A DNA stretch of 64,000 bases. Source: Mycolicibacterium sphagni. GTDB lineage: Bacteria > Actinomycetota > Actinomycetes > Mycobacteriales > Mycobacteriaceae. A program made the position numbers and the translations under genes. Each line of letters opens with the position of its first letter. Position 1 is the first letter of the stretch. Below, piece by piece: positions 1 to 7,542 of the stretch. The stretch lies in the NCBI RefSeq assembly GCF_002250655.1, contig NZ_NOZR01000015.1:62001-126000 (forward strand), in the 5' to 3' direction. The notes under the pieces are model-generated. The model did no database searches. It was not told where the DNA came from and saw only the letters and a list, made by a program, of their open reading frames with translations.

Positions 1-35
1 AGTAGGCCGACAGTCACCGACACCGGGAGATCGAG

Positions 36-656
36 ATGTCCGTAGCTCAACGCGAACGTGCCGCCCTCGTCGCCGCCCTGCGTGACGTCGGGCCGGACGC
101 GCCGACCTTATGTGCAGGCTGGGATGCCCGAGACCTGGCCGCACACTTGATGGTTCGTGAGTACCGGGTCGACGCCGCACCGGGCATCCTCATCCCCCGC
201 TTCGCCGCCCACACCGCCAAGGTGCAGGACGACGTGGCCGAGCACACCGAATGGGATGACCTCGTGGGCAAAGTGGCGGCCGGCCCGCCGCTCTATTCGC
301 CCCTCAAGCTCATCGATTCGGTGGCCAACGTCGCTGAGATGTTCATCCACCACGAGGACATTCGCCGCGCCCAGCCGAACTGGGAACCGCGCGCTCTCGA
401 TGACGACCTGGCCGGCAGGCTGCGCCGGACCCTCGGGATGATGGCCCGGCTCACCCTGTCGAAGATGCCGGCCCGGGTGCAGTTGCGCACCCCGGACGGG
501 GAGACGGTGCTGGTCGCCGGCCGCGGCCCGGCCGTGACCGTCACCGGTCCCGCCGAGGAGTTGCTGCTGTTCTCGACCGGACGACTGTCGCGCGTCGACT
601 ACAGCGGCGACGCGGCCGCCGTAGAGGCGGTGCAGGTCGCCCCGAAGGGCCTGTGA
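36..656 (+). CDS. TIGR03085-type DinB-like metal-binding protein
   Basis: The 206-aa product has the layout of the maleylpyruvate isomerase / mycothiol-dependent DinB-like superfamily. The N-terminal segment TLCAGWDARDLAAHL (residues 24-38) is the family signature for an early helix, and His-rich HHED lies at residues 105-108. In this fold such histidines bind a divalent metal, and relatives use mycothiol as cofactor, which fits a mycothiol producer (mshA lies at 47 kb). The substrate cannot be told from sequence. An ATG preceded by GGGAGA about 4 bases upstream supports the start. It is convergent with the flavoprotein gene, with no gap between the two stops. The family call is fairly secure; the function is unknown. 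Confidence 0.8.
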   Translation: MSVAQRERAALVAALRDVGPDAPTLCAGWDARDLAAHLMVREYRVDAAPGILIPRFAAHTAKVQDDVAEHTEWDDLVGKVAAGPPLYSPLKLIDSVANVAEMFIHHEDIRRAQPNWEPRALDDDLAGRLRRTLGMMARLTLSKMPARVQLRTPDGETVLVAGRGPAVTVTGPAEELLLFSTGRLSRVDYSGDAAAVEAVQVAPKGL

Positions 657-1781
657 TCAGTCGTCGAGTGACCGGCTCAGCCGCTCGGCGGCGGCCAGAT
701 AGTCCTCGATGAATTCCAGCACGACCTCGCGAGCCGGTTTGACCTTGTTCATCAGCCCGACCCCCTGGCCGACGAAGTAGGTCGCCAGCGCCTGAGCTCC
801 CGGATGGCCGCCCTCGGCCAGCTTGTCGATCCGGCGGAGCACCGGCTCGGCGATCATGTTCTGCAACGGGAGCGGCAACGGCTGCCGCCCGCCCTCATGC
901 GGCGCCCAGGCATCGGTCCAATCCGAAACCAGTTGCCGCGAAGGCTTCCCGGTGCGTCCCGCCGACCGGACCGTGTCCCGCGATGTCGCGGCCAAGAATT
1001 TCTGCACCGTGTACGGGGCGGTCTCGGCCTCCTCGGTGGTCAACCAGACCGAGCCCGTCCAGGCGCCCGCGGCACCCAGCGCCACCGACGCCGCCATCTG
1101 CCGGCCCGTCACGATTCCGCCGGCCGCCAGCACGGGCACTTCACGGATCGGCTTGATGGCTTCGATCACCTCGGGAATGAGTACCAGCGTGGTCACCTCG
1201 CCGCAGTGGCCGCCGGCTTCAGTGCCCTGCGCGACGATCAGATCGACGCCCGCGTTGACCTGCTTGATGGCGTGCTCTTTGGCCCCGACGAGCGCGGCGA
1301 CCGGGATGCCGGTCTGCTTGCCGGCCTCGATCATGTAGTCCGGCGGGACACCAAGTGCGTTGGCCATCAACTTGATCGGGTGGCTGAGCGCGACGTCGAG
1401 CAGGCTCTCGCCGGTGTCCCCGCTCAACGATGACGCTGCCATCCGCGGCCGATCACTGATGTCGATGTCGTGCGCGATCAGCAGCTCGTCGATGAAGCCA
1501 CGGAAGTCGTCGGGGATGCGGTCAGCAAGCTGACCGAACGACAGGTTCTCGCCCTTGCCCTCGAACTTGGCGGGCACGATGATGTCGACGCCGTACGGCT
1601 TACCCTTCACCTGCTCGTCGATCCAGGTGAGCTCCTGGTCGAGCTGATCCGGGCGGAATGCGGTGCCTCCCAGCACTCCGAAGCCGCCGGCATTGGTCAC
1701 CGCCGCGACGACATCGCGGCAGTGACTGAAGGCGAACAAGGGGAATTCGATGCCGAATTGGTCGCAGATCTCGGTCTTCAC
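657..1781 (-). CDS. Nitronate monooxygenase / NPD-like FMN flavoprotein
   Basis: This is a 374-aa TIM-barrel flavoprotein of the nitronate monooxygenase (2-nitropropane dioxygenase-like) family. These enzymes bind FMN and oxidise alkyl nitronates; some relatives are enoyl reductases. Visible signatures are the N-terminal AGGFGVLGG loop (31-39), EAGGH (188-192, carrying the conserved His) and AAGGI (219-223) for phosphate binding. I place the start at the GTG at 1781, giving V-K-T-E-I-C-D-Q, because the frame upstream of it overlaps the next gene's 3' end and does not look like the family. No good ribosome-binding site is seen. It lies 61 bases downstream of the epimerase gene on the same strand and may be co-transcribed with it. 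Confidence 0.8.
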   Translation of the reverse strand: MKTEICDQFGIEFPLFAFSHCRDVVAAVTNAGGFGVLGGTAFRPDQLDQELTWIDEQVKGKPYGVDIIVPAKFEGKGENLSFGQLADRIPDDFRGFIDELLIAHDIDISDRPRMAASSLSGDTGESLLDVALSHPIKLMANALGVPPDYMIEAGKQTGIPVAALVGAKEHAIKQVNAGVDLIVAQGTEAGGHCGEVTTLVLIPEVIEAIKPIREVPVLAAGGIVTGRQMAASVALGAAGAWTGSVWLTTEEAETAPYTVQKFLAATSRDTVRSAGRTGKPSRQLVSDWTDAWAPHEGGRQPLPLPLQNMIAEPVLRRIDKLAEGGHPGAQALATYFVGQGVGLMNKVKPAREVVLEFIEDYLAAAERLSRSLDD

Positions 1782-1842
1782 CGGCCCAGTATGCGCCGGG
1801 CCGTTCTCTCGACCAACCACCGGGTTGGGAACGTGTCCCGAG

Positions 1843-2874
1843 TCAGGCCCGCAGGGGCGCGAACGCGAACTCCCGCAGTCCATGGTCCGGGTCGATCACG
1901 GCACGAAAGCCCAGCGACTCGGCCGCCAGAGTCGGGTCGGCGACAATATGGCGGACGTCGCCGCTGCGGTACTGGCCGGTGACCACTGGCGCCGGGCCGC
2001 TGCGGGCTTCGCAGAGCCTGGTAGCCACCGTCAGGATCGAAATCGGGCGGCCCGAACAGACGTTGGCCGCCAGGAACCCGCCCGCTTCGGAGCGCACTGC
2101 CGCCACGTTGGCGGCCGCGACGTCGTCCACGTGAACGAAATCGCGCATCTGGCCGCCGTCTTCGTAAACCTTTGGCGGCTGGCCCTTTTCGAGCGACGAC
2201 CGGAAGATGGCCGCCACACCCGAGTACGGCGTGTCCCGCGGCATCCCCGGGCCATAGACGTTGTGATACCTCAGCGCGACGACGGCCCCGCCGGTCGACT
2301 CCGCCCAGGCCAGCGCGTAATGCTCCTGGGCGGTCTTGCTGGCGGCATACAGGCTGCGCGGGCGCAGCGGCGCATCCTCACCGACCAGTTGCCAGGACAG
2401 CTCCTCGCCGCCGAGTGGACAGCGGTGCTCGAACACCCCGGCGTCGAGATCGGCGCGGGCACGCGGCAGCGGATCGACCACGCCGTGCACCGGACAGTGG
2501 TATCCGCCCTGGCCGTACACCACCATCGACGACGCGAGCACCAGTCGTTTCACCCCGACCGCGTACATCTGCGCCAGCAGCACCGCCGTGCCGTGGTCGT
2601 TGTGCGAGGAATAGGACGGCGCGTCGGCCGCATTGACCCCCGCGCCCACCACCGCCGCCTGATGGCAGACGATGTCGACCCCGGAAAGCAAGCGCACCAA
2701 CGCATCCGGGTCTCGCACGTCAGCCCGGTGGCAGTCATCAGGCAACTCGGCGTCGGGCCCGTGGGCGGCACCGAGCATGACGTCGGTCGCCACCACGTCG
2801 TGCCCGTCGGCAACGAGGGCGGCCCACACCCGGCTGCCGATGAACCCGGCCGCGCCGGCGAGCAACACCCTCAC
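1843..2874 (-). CDS. NAD-dependent epimerase/dehydratase (GalE3-like, Rv0536-type)
   Basis: This is an extended short-chain dehydrogenase of 343 aa. The Rossmann motif GAAGFIGS is at 7-14, the catalytic Y176-x-x-x-K180 is intact, and RYHNVYGP follows as in nucleotide-sugar epimerases. It most likely interconverts or dehydrates an NDP-sugar in the cytoplasm; the exact sugar cannot be told. A 12-residue cysteine/glycine-containing insertion after the second strand is not typical of GalE proper, so UDP-galactose specificity is doubtful. Its ATG overlaps the TGA of the methylthioadenosine phosphorylase gene by 4 bases, implying translational coupling. The same pairing (Rv0535-Rv0536) is found in M. 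tuberculosis. Confidence 0.85.
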   Translation of the reverse strand: MRVLLAGAAGFIGSRVWAALVADGHDVVATDVMLGAAHGPDAELPDDCHRADVRDPDALVRLLSGVDIVCHQAAVVGAGVNAADAPSYSSHNDHGTAVLLAQMYAVGVKRLVLASSMVVYGQGGYHCPVHGVVDPLPRARADLDAGVFEHRCPLGGEELSWQLVGEDAPLRPRSLYAASKTAQEHYALAWAESTGGAVVALRYHNVYGPGMPRDTPYSGVAAIFRSSLEKGQPPKVYEDGGQMRDFVHVDDVAAANVAAVRSEAGGFLAANVCSGRPISILTVATRLCEARSGPAPVVTGQYRSGDVRHIVADPTLAAESLGFRAVIDPDHGLREFAFAPLRA

Positions 2875-3647
2875 GGCAGATCAAACGGTAGCTCGACGCC
2901 CTCGTGGGCAAGGCAGTGCGTGCAGACGCGCTCGGAGGCCACCTGGTCGATCGCCTCCAGCACCAGCTGCTTGAACGGCACCATGTTCTTCTCGAACTCG
3001 GCGAAGACGTCGACCGCCCGCACACCGGCTCCGACGTCCACGCCGGCATCCAGGTCCGTCACCAAAGCGATTGCCGCATAACACATCTCCAGCTCGCGAG
3101 CGAGTACCGCCTCGGGATAGCCGGTCATGTTGATCAGGCTGAACCCTTCGCGCGCGAACCATTGGCTCTCCGCCCGGGTGGAAAACCGAGGACCCTGCAC
3201 CACCACCATCGTCCCGCCGTCAATCACACCGGGCAGTCCGGCGGCGGCCGCCCGCAGCGTCGGGCAGTACGGGTCGGCGAACCCCACATGGATACCGCCG
3301 GAATCGAAGTAGGTGTCCCGCCGGCCGCGGGTGCGGTCCACCAGCTGATCCGGCACGACGACCGCACCGGGACCCAGCTCGGGAGTAAGGCTGCCCACCG
3401 CGCACGGCCCGAACACCCGTCGCACCCCGAGAGCTCGCAGTGCCCACATATTGGCCTGGTACGGCACTGTATGCGGCGAGAATTCGTGGCTCAGACCGTG
3501 CCGCGGCAGGAAGGCCACTTCGTGGTGTCCGACGCGACCGACGGTGATGGGCGCACTCGGCTCGCCGTACGGGGTATCCAGGTTCACGCTGCGCGCGTCG
3601 GATCCGAAGAACGTATAGAAACCGCTGCCGCCGATGACTCCGAGCAT
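2871..3647 (-). CDS. mtnP: S-methyl-5'-thioadenosine phosphorylase (Rv0535-type)
   Basis: The product has 258 aa of the purine nucleoside phosphorylase / MTA phosphorylase fold. It cleaves 5'-methylthioadenosine, a by-product of polyamine and autoinducer synthesis, with phosphate to adenine and methylthioribose-1-phosphate. Visible motifs: GGSGFY (6-11), PRHG (48-51, phosphate site), GPRFSTRAES (152-161), and NMTGYPEAVLARE (173-185). The NMT-x-x-PE form is the MTA phosphorylase version rather than the inosine/guanosine type. The start is the ATG at 3647 (M-L-G-V-I-G-G), where the fold begins; an in-frame extension to 3752 would run into the MarR gene. It overlaps the downstream epimerase by 4 bases. 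Confidence 0.88.
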   Translation of the reverse strand: MLGVIGGSGFYTFFGSDARSVNLDTPYGEPSAPITVGRVGHHEVAFLPRHGLSHEFSPHTVPYQANMWALRALGVRRVFGPCAVGSLTPELGPGAVVVPDQLVDRTRGRRDTYFDSGGIHVGFADPYCPTLRAAAAGLPGVIDGGTMVVVQGPRFSTRAESQWFAREGFSLINMTGYPEAVLARELEMCYAAIALVTDLDAGVDVGAGVRAVDVFAEFEKNMVPFKQLVLEAIDQVASERVCTHCLAHEGVELPFDLP

Positions 3648-3688
3648 TTGATCATTGTGATGTATCGCCGTCGGCAGTCCGTATCGCG

Positions 3689-4279
3689 TTAGGTATCCGG
3701 CCGATCGAGGGTCGAGTCGATCGCCTTCAACCGCGCACTGATTCGCCGGCACCCGTCGCCGAGGGCGATCATCTGGGGACGGCTCAGTTCGTCCAGAAAG
3801 TGGGCGCGCACCAGGCGGGCGTACGTCTCCAGCGATGCCGTCGCCAGACGGGCGCCCCCCTTGGTGATCGTCGCCAGCACCCGTCGCCCGTCGTCACTGC
3901 TGGCGTCCCGGCGAACCAGTCGGCGCCGCTCGAGCCGTTGGGTCTGCTGAGTGATGGCGCTGGGAGTGACCATCAACATCTCGGCGAGCGTGCCCATCTG
4001 ACTGGGACCGCGGCTTTTCAAATACGCCAACAACTGGACGTCGGCCAGGCTCAACTGGTGCTGCTGGACCAGACCTCGGTTGACCACCGACTGCAGCGCC
4101 ATCGCCACCGACTCGAACTGCAGCCACGCCGTGGCCTCGAACTCGTCGAAGCCCAGATCCAGATACCGCTGGTAGTCGGGCCGGTATCGATCGCCCTCGG
4201 CTTGCCCCCAGCCAGGTCGCGGCAACGGGTCCTCTGCCCGGTGAGCAGAGGACCCACTATCGGCATCGTCGTGATGCAT
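3689..4279 (-). CDS. MarR-family transcriptional regulator
   Basis: This is a 196-aa winged-helix protein. Residues about 65-165 show the MarR core: a helix-turn-helix with AEMLMVTPSAITQQTQRLE, then a wing with the D-x-R-x5-T-x-x-G type pattern (SSDDGRRVLATITKGGARL). The first 60 residues are a charged extension. It probably binds as a dimer to its own promoter region and responds to a small ligand. It lies 41 bases upstream of the methylthioadenosine phosphorylase start and 8 bases downstream of the secreted-protein gene, on the same strand. This gene and the next are absent between the Rv0534 and Rv0535 equivalents in M. tuberculosis, so the pair looks like an insertion. Its targets are unknown. 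Confidence 0.8.
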   Translation of the reverse strand: MHHDDADSGSSAHRAEDPLPRPGWGQAEGDRYRPDYQRYLDLGFDEFEATAWLQFESVAMALQSVVNRGLVQQHQLSLADVQLLAYLKSRGPSQMGTLAEMLMVTPSAITQQTQRLERRRLVRRDASSDDGRRVLATITKGGARLATASLETYARLVRAHFLDELSRPQMIALGDGCRRISARLKAIDSTLDRPDT

Positions 4280-4287
4280 CGATAGAT

Positions 4288-5472
4288 CTACCCCGCAGCG
4301 CTCCCACCGTGGCGACCAGAGCCTGCGTGCGGCCGGGCGCTCTTCGCGTCGGTCGACGACTTGGCACCCGTCGACTTCTTGGCACCGGCGTCATTTTGGG
4401 CTTTGGCGTCCTTCTTCCCGGTTACCCGCGAGCCGCCGACGCCGGTGGTCGTCGACGATCCGGAACCAGCCTCGGTCGCGTCAGTAGAGGCGGTCGAATC
4501 AGTGGAACTGGTCGACTCGGTCGCCGGTGTCGCCTCGACGCTGGTGGCAGGCTCGGCGAGCCGCGCCGCCGCAGACGCGGACGCCGACGCCGACGCCGGA
4601 GTAATCGCGGTGGCAATCGCCTTTGGAATGGTCACCAGCAGCGTGTAAACCAGCCCGGCGTTATAGCCGTTTTCATCCGGCGGAGACAGAAGTCCGGGCA
4701 TCTGCGAGCTACCTGCCGGCGTGTAGCCATTGATGAAGGCCCCCACCAACGTTGGCGGGATGTTGATCAAGGCCTGAACGGCAGCGCCGTAGTGTCCGGC
4801 TCCGAGCGAATCGACGATTACCTGCGCACTGTCGCCGGCCGCCTGGATCACCCCGGTCGCGGGGCTGATGCCAGCTATCAGAAGGCCGAACAGCGTGCCG
4901 ATACTAGTCAGCGACTTGACTGCCGCAGTCAAATTGTCGGTTATCGCACTGGGGATGTTCGTCACTGGAAAGAACGGCACGCCAACGTTCAAGATCGCCG
5001 AGCCTATCGCTTCGTTGATCGTCGAGGCTGCCGCCGCCGGTTCACCGGCTGCGAGCTGTTGAAACACCGTTTGGAGATATTGGGGCAGCGAAGTGGTCAG
5101 GTAGGTGTTCAACCCCGCGGCCGCGTCGCCGAGCGCGGTCGAGACGATACCGCCGTAACCGATCCAGTTCTGCGCCACCTGCCGGGCGATAGGCAACGGG
5201 TCGGCGAGCCACGCCGTACCGAGCACTCCCGCATTGGTCACGGTCTGGGTCAAGACATTCACCCAGGCGTCGAAGGGGTTGGTCTGCGCCGCGAGTTCGA
5301 CGGCAACGTTCGAAATAGCAGCTGGGACATTGACTCCCGACAAGACTCCCGACAAGACTCCCGACAATGGCAACGCGACCGAGCCGACTGGCTGAATCGG
5401 GGATAACGCGACGGCGGTGGCTCCGACCATCGCTACCCCTGTCGCAACGGTGGACCTCACAGCTATGTGCAT
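4288..5472 (-). CDS. Secreted mycobacterial protein with Ala/Ser/Thr-rich tail
   Basis: This is a 394-aa product with an N-terminal signal sequence (M-H-I-A-V-R-S then a hydrophobic run). The central part, about 40-280, is rich in Ala, Gly, Leu and Asn-Pro. The tail from about 290 is low-complexity Ala/Ser/Thr and ends with Lys, Gly and His residues. The central part resembles the loosely conserved mycobacterial exported proteins related to the C-terminal domains of PE-family proteins. I do not recognise an enzyme. The start is the ATG at 5472, because GGGAG lies 5 bases before it; an earlier in-frame ATG at 5496 has no such site. A 12-base unit is repeated three times near the mature N-terminus. 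Upstream DNA is strongly AT-rich. Confidence 0.6.
   Translation of the reverse strand: MHIAVRSTVATGVAMVGATAVALSPIQPVGSVALPLSGVLSGVLSGVNVPAAISNVAVELAAQTNPFDAWVNVLTQTVTNAGVLGTAWLADPLPIARQVAQNWIGYGGIVSTALGDAAAGLNTYLTTSLPQYLQTVFQQLAAGEPAAAASTINEAIGSAILNVGVPFFPVTNIPSAITDNLTAAVKSLTSIGTLFGLLIAGISPATGVIQAAGDSAQVIVDSLGAGHYGAAVQALINIPPTLVGAFINGYTPAGSSQMPGLLSPPDENGYNAGLVYTLLVTIPKAIATAITPASASASASAAARLAEPATSVEATPATESTSSTDSTASTDATEAGSGSSTTTGVGGSRVTGKKDAKAQNDAGAKKSTGAKSSTDAKSARPHAGSGRHGGSAAG
5332..5367. repeat. Three tandem copies of a 12-bp unit inside the secreted-protein gene
   Basis: The unit GACTCCCGACAA occurs three times without mismatch. In the minus-strand gene it encodes repeated Leu-Ser-Gly-Val steps just after the predicted signal peptide. 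Being a multiple of 3, copy-number changes would not break the frame. Confidence 0.9.
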
Positions 5473-5496
5473 CTTTACTCCCGTCAGGGCGCTCAC

Positions 5497-6082
5497 TTGG
5501 ACGCGGCAAACCTAACTGAGCATTAGCTGAGAATCGGAAGCATTCGGCGAAGTAGTTACGTGTCCGTCAGTGTGGTGTCGACTTCGCGCAATCGACATGA
5601 CGAAAAGAATCGCTGGTGGGCGAACTTATTTATCATGCCAGCAAACGCGTTAACATGTTGAATTTATTTTAGGGCCGCAACTAATTGCCCCGAGACTGAA
5701 ACCTGTTATCGGCCGAGAATTCGTTAACTGAACAACTTTTAAAACCTGTCAACAGCTGTAATGCCGAGATGGTTGGTTTGCTGCACTCGGAAACGACTGA
5801 CATCCCATCGTATGGATCCGGCAGTTTCCACTCATTGGTCGTGGCTATCACGTACCGCGATCCGCCAGCAAAGCATCCCGCTACCAGCGGCGCATTTTTT
5901 GCAGCGCTCTGCGCAGCACAGATCGGGACAGACGCCGCGTATGGCTACCCCATCACACAGCATTCGTTCAGCCTGGCAGCTACACCCAGTGGGGCGGCGC
6001 AGGCCAGATTCAGCAAATTTCCGCTCGTTCGGTGCGATGCACCCCGGAAACACCTCTGACGGTGCGTGCGACGATTGCGGGC
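5497..6082. other. Gene-free intergenic region, AT-rich in its left half
   Basis: This is the largest gap in the window, between the secreted-protein gene and the divergent menA. Bases about 5515-5770 are strikingly AT-rich for this genome (runs such as TTATTTATCATG, AATTTATTTTAG, CTTTTAAAACC), while 5770-6082 is closer to average. An open frame of 96 codons exists on the plus strand (5769-6059), but its product is unlike anything I recognise and its codon usage is not that of the neighbours. The region presumably carries the promoters of both flanking genes. I see no RNA gene or transposase remnant in it. Confidence 0.6.
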
Positions 6083-6952
6083 ATGGCGAGCATTGCGCAA
6101 TGGGTCGAAGGAGCACGGCCCAGAACTCTGCCCAACGCGGTCGCGCCGGTGATCGCGGGCACCGGCGCGGCGGCGTGGTTGCACGGCGCGGTGTGGTGGA
6201 AGGCGCTGCTGGCCCTTGCCGTCTCGCTCGCACTGATCGTCGGCGTCAACTTCGCCAACGACTACTCCGACGGCATCCGCGGCACCGACGACGAACGCGC
6301 CGGGCCGCTGCGTCTGGTCGGCTCCAAGCTGGCCACACCACGGGCCGTGCTCGCCGCGGCGATCGTCAGCCTCGCGGTGGGCGCCGTCGCCGGCCTGGCC
6401 CTGGCCATCGTCAGCGCGCCGTGGCTGATCGCAGTCGGTGTCGTCTGCATCGCCGGGGCGTGGCTGTACACCGGCGGTTCGCGGCCCTACGGCTACGCCG
6501 GCTTCGGCGAGGTCGCGGTGTTCGTGTTCTTCGGGCTCGTCGCCGTACTGGGCACGCAGTACACCCAGGCCCTGCGGGTGGACTGGGTCGGCCTGGCCCT
6601 GGCCGTCGCGACGGGTGCGCTGTCGTCGGCGGTGCTGGTGGCCAACAACCTGCGCGACATCCCGACCGACCGAGTGGCGGGCAAGCTGACCCTGGCCGTG
6701 CGCCTGGGCGACGGCCGCACCCGAGTGTTCTATCAATCACTGCTGGCGTTGGCCGGTGTGCTGACCGTGGCCCTGATGCTCGCCACGCCGTGGTGCGCGG
6801 CCGGACTGGTCGCCGCGCCGCTGGCCCTGCGGGCCGCCGGTCCGGTGCGCCGCGGCCTCGGCGGCCGTGAGCTGATCCCGGTACTGCGCGACACCGGCCT
6901 GACCATGCTGATCTGGGCTATCGCGGTGGCGCTGGCGCTGGGGCTCGGGTAG
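6083..6952 (+). CDS. menA: 1,4-dihydroxy-2-naphthoate polyprenyltransferase
   Basis: This 289-aa integral membrane UbiA-family prenyltransferase attaches the polyprenyl chain to 1,4-dihydroxy-2-naphthoate, giving demethylmenaquinone. Menaquinone is the only respiratory quinone of mycobacteria. The first Asp-rich motif is NFANDYSDGIRG (about 55-66) and the second is NNLRDIPTDR (about 187-196), both needed for Mg-diphosphate binding. Around them lie eight or nine hydrophobic segments. The start is the ATG at 6083 (M-A-S-I-A-Q-W), where family members begin; in-frame codons upstream look non-coding. It ends 9 bases from the convergent DUF4229 gene. fabH, its neighbour in M. tuberculosis, is not here. 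Confidence 0.93.
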   Translation: MASIAQWVEGARPRTLPNAVAPVIAGTGAAAWLHGAVWWKALLALAVSLALIVGVNFANDYSDGIRGTDDERAGPLRLVGSKLATPRAVLAAAIVSLAVGAVAGLALAIVSAPWLIAVGVVCIAGAWLYTGGSRPYGYAGFGEVAVFVFFGLVAVLGTQYTQALRVDWVGLALAVATGALSSAVLVANNLRDIPTDRVAGKLTLAVRLGDGRTRVFYQSLLALAGVLTVALMLATPWCAAGLVAAPLALRAAGPVRRGLGGRELIPVLRDTGLTMLIWAIAVALALGLG

Positions 6953-6961
6953 TCGGCTCGG

Positions 6962-7333
6962 TCAGGCCTTCGGCTTCTGGTTCGGTTTCTTGGGCGATTC
7001 CCCGGTCGCTTCGCTTCTGCCCGCCGATCCACGCAACCGGGCCTGCAGTTGCTCGCGGTCGCGGCGTCGACGCTCGTCGACCGCGGCGATGCTTGCGGTC
7101 GCACGTTTGCGCAGCGGGGCCAGAGCCCAGATGCCCAGCGGCAGCGCGATCACGATCGCGAACAACAACGCCACGATCAAGGGGAATTCGCTGATGCCGA
7201 TCAGCTTGGCGACGTAGTAGATCACCGCGGTCAAAGCGGCCACCAACGCTATCCGCGCGAACGTGTAAACGACGACGTCGCGCACCAAGCGGCCACCCGC
7301 GCCAGGGGTTTGGTTGTCCGAATTGTCCGACAC
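6962..7333 (-). CDS. DUF4229 membrane protein (Rv0531-type)
   Basis: This is a 123-aa protein with two hydrophobic helices (about 22-42 and 50-72), a basic linker, and a charged, probably coiled C-terminus rich in Arg, Lys and Glu. The pattern fits DUF4229, a small actinobacterial family of unknown function. The start is placed at the GTG at 7333 (V-S-D-N-S-D-N); an upstream in-frame ATG at 7369 would overlap the divergent promoter and ribosome-binding site of the next gene. Part of its C-terminus is encoded by a 28-base sequence that also occurs in resB (see the repeat entry at 6999). Confidence 0.72.
   Translation of the reverse strand: MSDNSDNQTPGAGGRLVRDVVVYTFARIALVAALTAVIYYVAKLIGISEFPLIVALLFAIVIALPLGIWALAPLRKRATASIAAVDERRRRDREQLQARLRGSAGRSEATGESPKKPNQKPKA
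6999..7026. repeat. Copy 1 of a short sequence shared with the resB gene
   Basis: This 28-base stretch inside the DUF4229 gene matches 9977-10005 inside resB with one substitution and one single-base gap. The core CGCTTCGCTYCTGCCCGCCG is common to both. The two copies are translated in different frames, so protein similarity cannot explain the match. Confidence 0.6.
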
Positions 7334-7356
7334 GGCGCCGAGCCTACCGACGCGCG

Positions 7357-7375
7357 TATATTCAGACAAAGGAGG
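7357..7375 (+). promoter_or_regulatory. Predicted -10 box and strong ribosome-binding site of the 53-aa gene
   Basis: TATATT (7357-7362) fits the mycobacterial -10 consensus TANNNT. AAAGGAGG (7368-7375) is a near-perfect Shine-Dalgarno sequence, 5 bases before the GTG at 7381. If both are used the leader is only about a dozen bases long. Confidence 0.5.
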
Positions 7376-7380
7376 TTTTC

Positions 7381-7542
7381 GTGCTGTACCTGCTCTTGGT
7401 CCTGATCATCGCCGCGGCCGTGTACGTCGGTTGGCGTGCGGTTCGCGCCCAGTCGAATCGGACGAAGACCAGGGTCGTCGGCCCCGACGACGATCCGGAC
7501 TTCCTGTGGCGCCTCAGCCACGGCGACAATAACCCGCGCTAG
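7381..7542 (+). CDS. Small single-span membrane protein, 53 aa (Rv0530A-type)
   Basis: The GTG start is preceded by AAAGGAGG at ideal spacing. The translation begins M-L-Y-L-L-L-V-L-I-I-A-A-A and forms one membrane helix (residues 2-20). A basic stretch follows, then an acidic and aromatic C-terminus with PDDDPDFLWRLSH, and the frame ends at TAG (7540-7542). A short protein of this kind lies at the same place in M. tuberculosis (Rv0530A). Its stop codon overlaps the stop of the convergent MinD-like gene through a shared CTAG. Function is unknown; position suggests a partner of the ATPase or of cytochrome assembly. Confidence 0.75.
   Translation: MLYLLLVLIIAAAVYVGWRAVRAQSNRTKTRVVGPDDDPDFLWRLSHGDNNPR

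Noticed and set aside
5761..6870. Long plus-strand frame covering the intergenic region and menA
   Set aside because: From 6083 on it is an Arg/Gly-rich shadow of menA in another frame; the part before is short and unlike any family.
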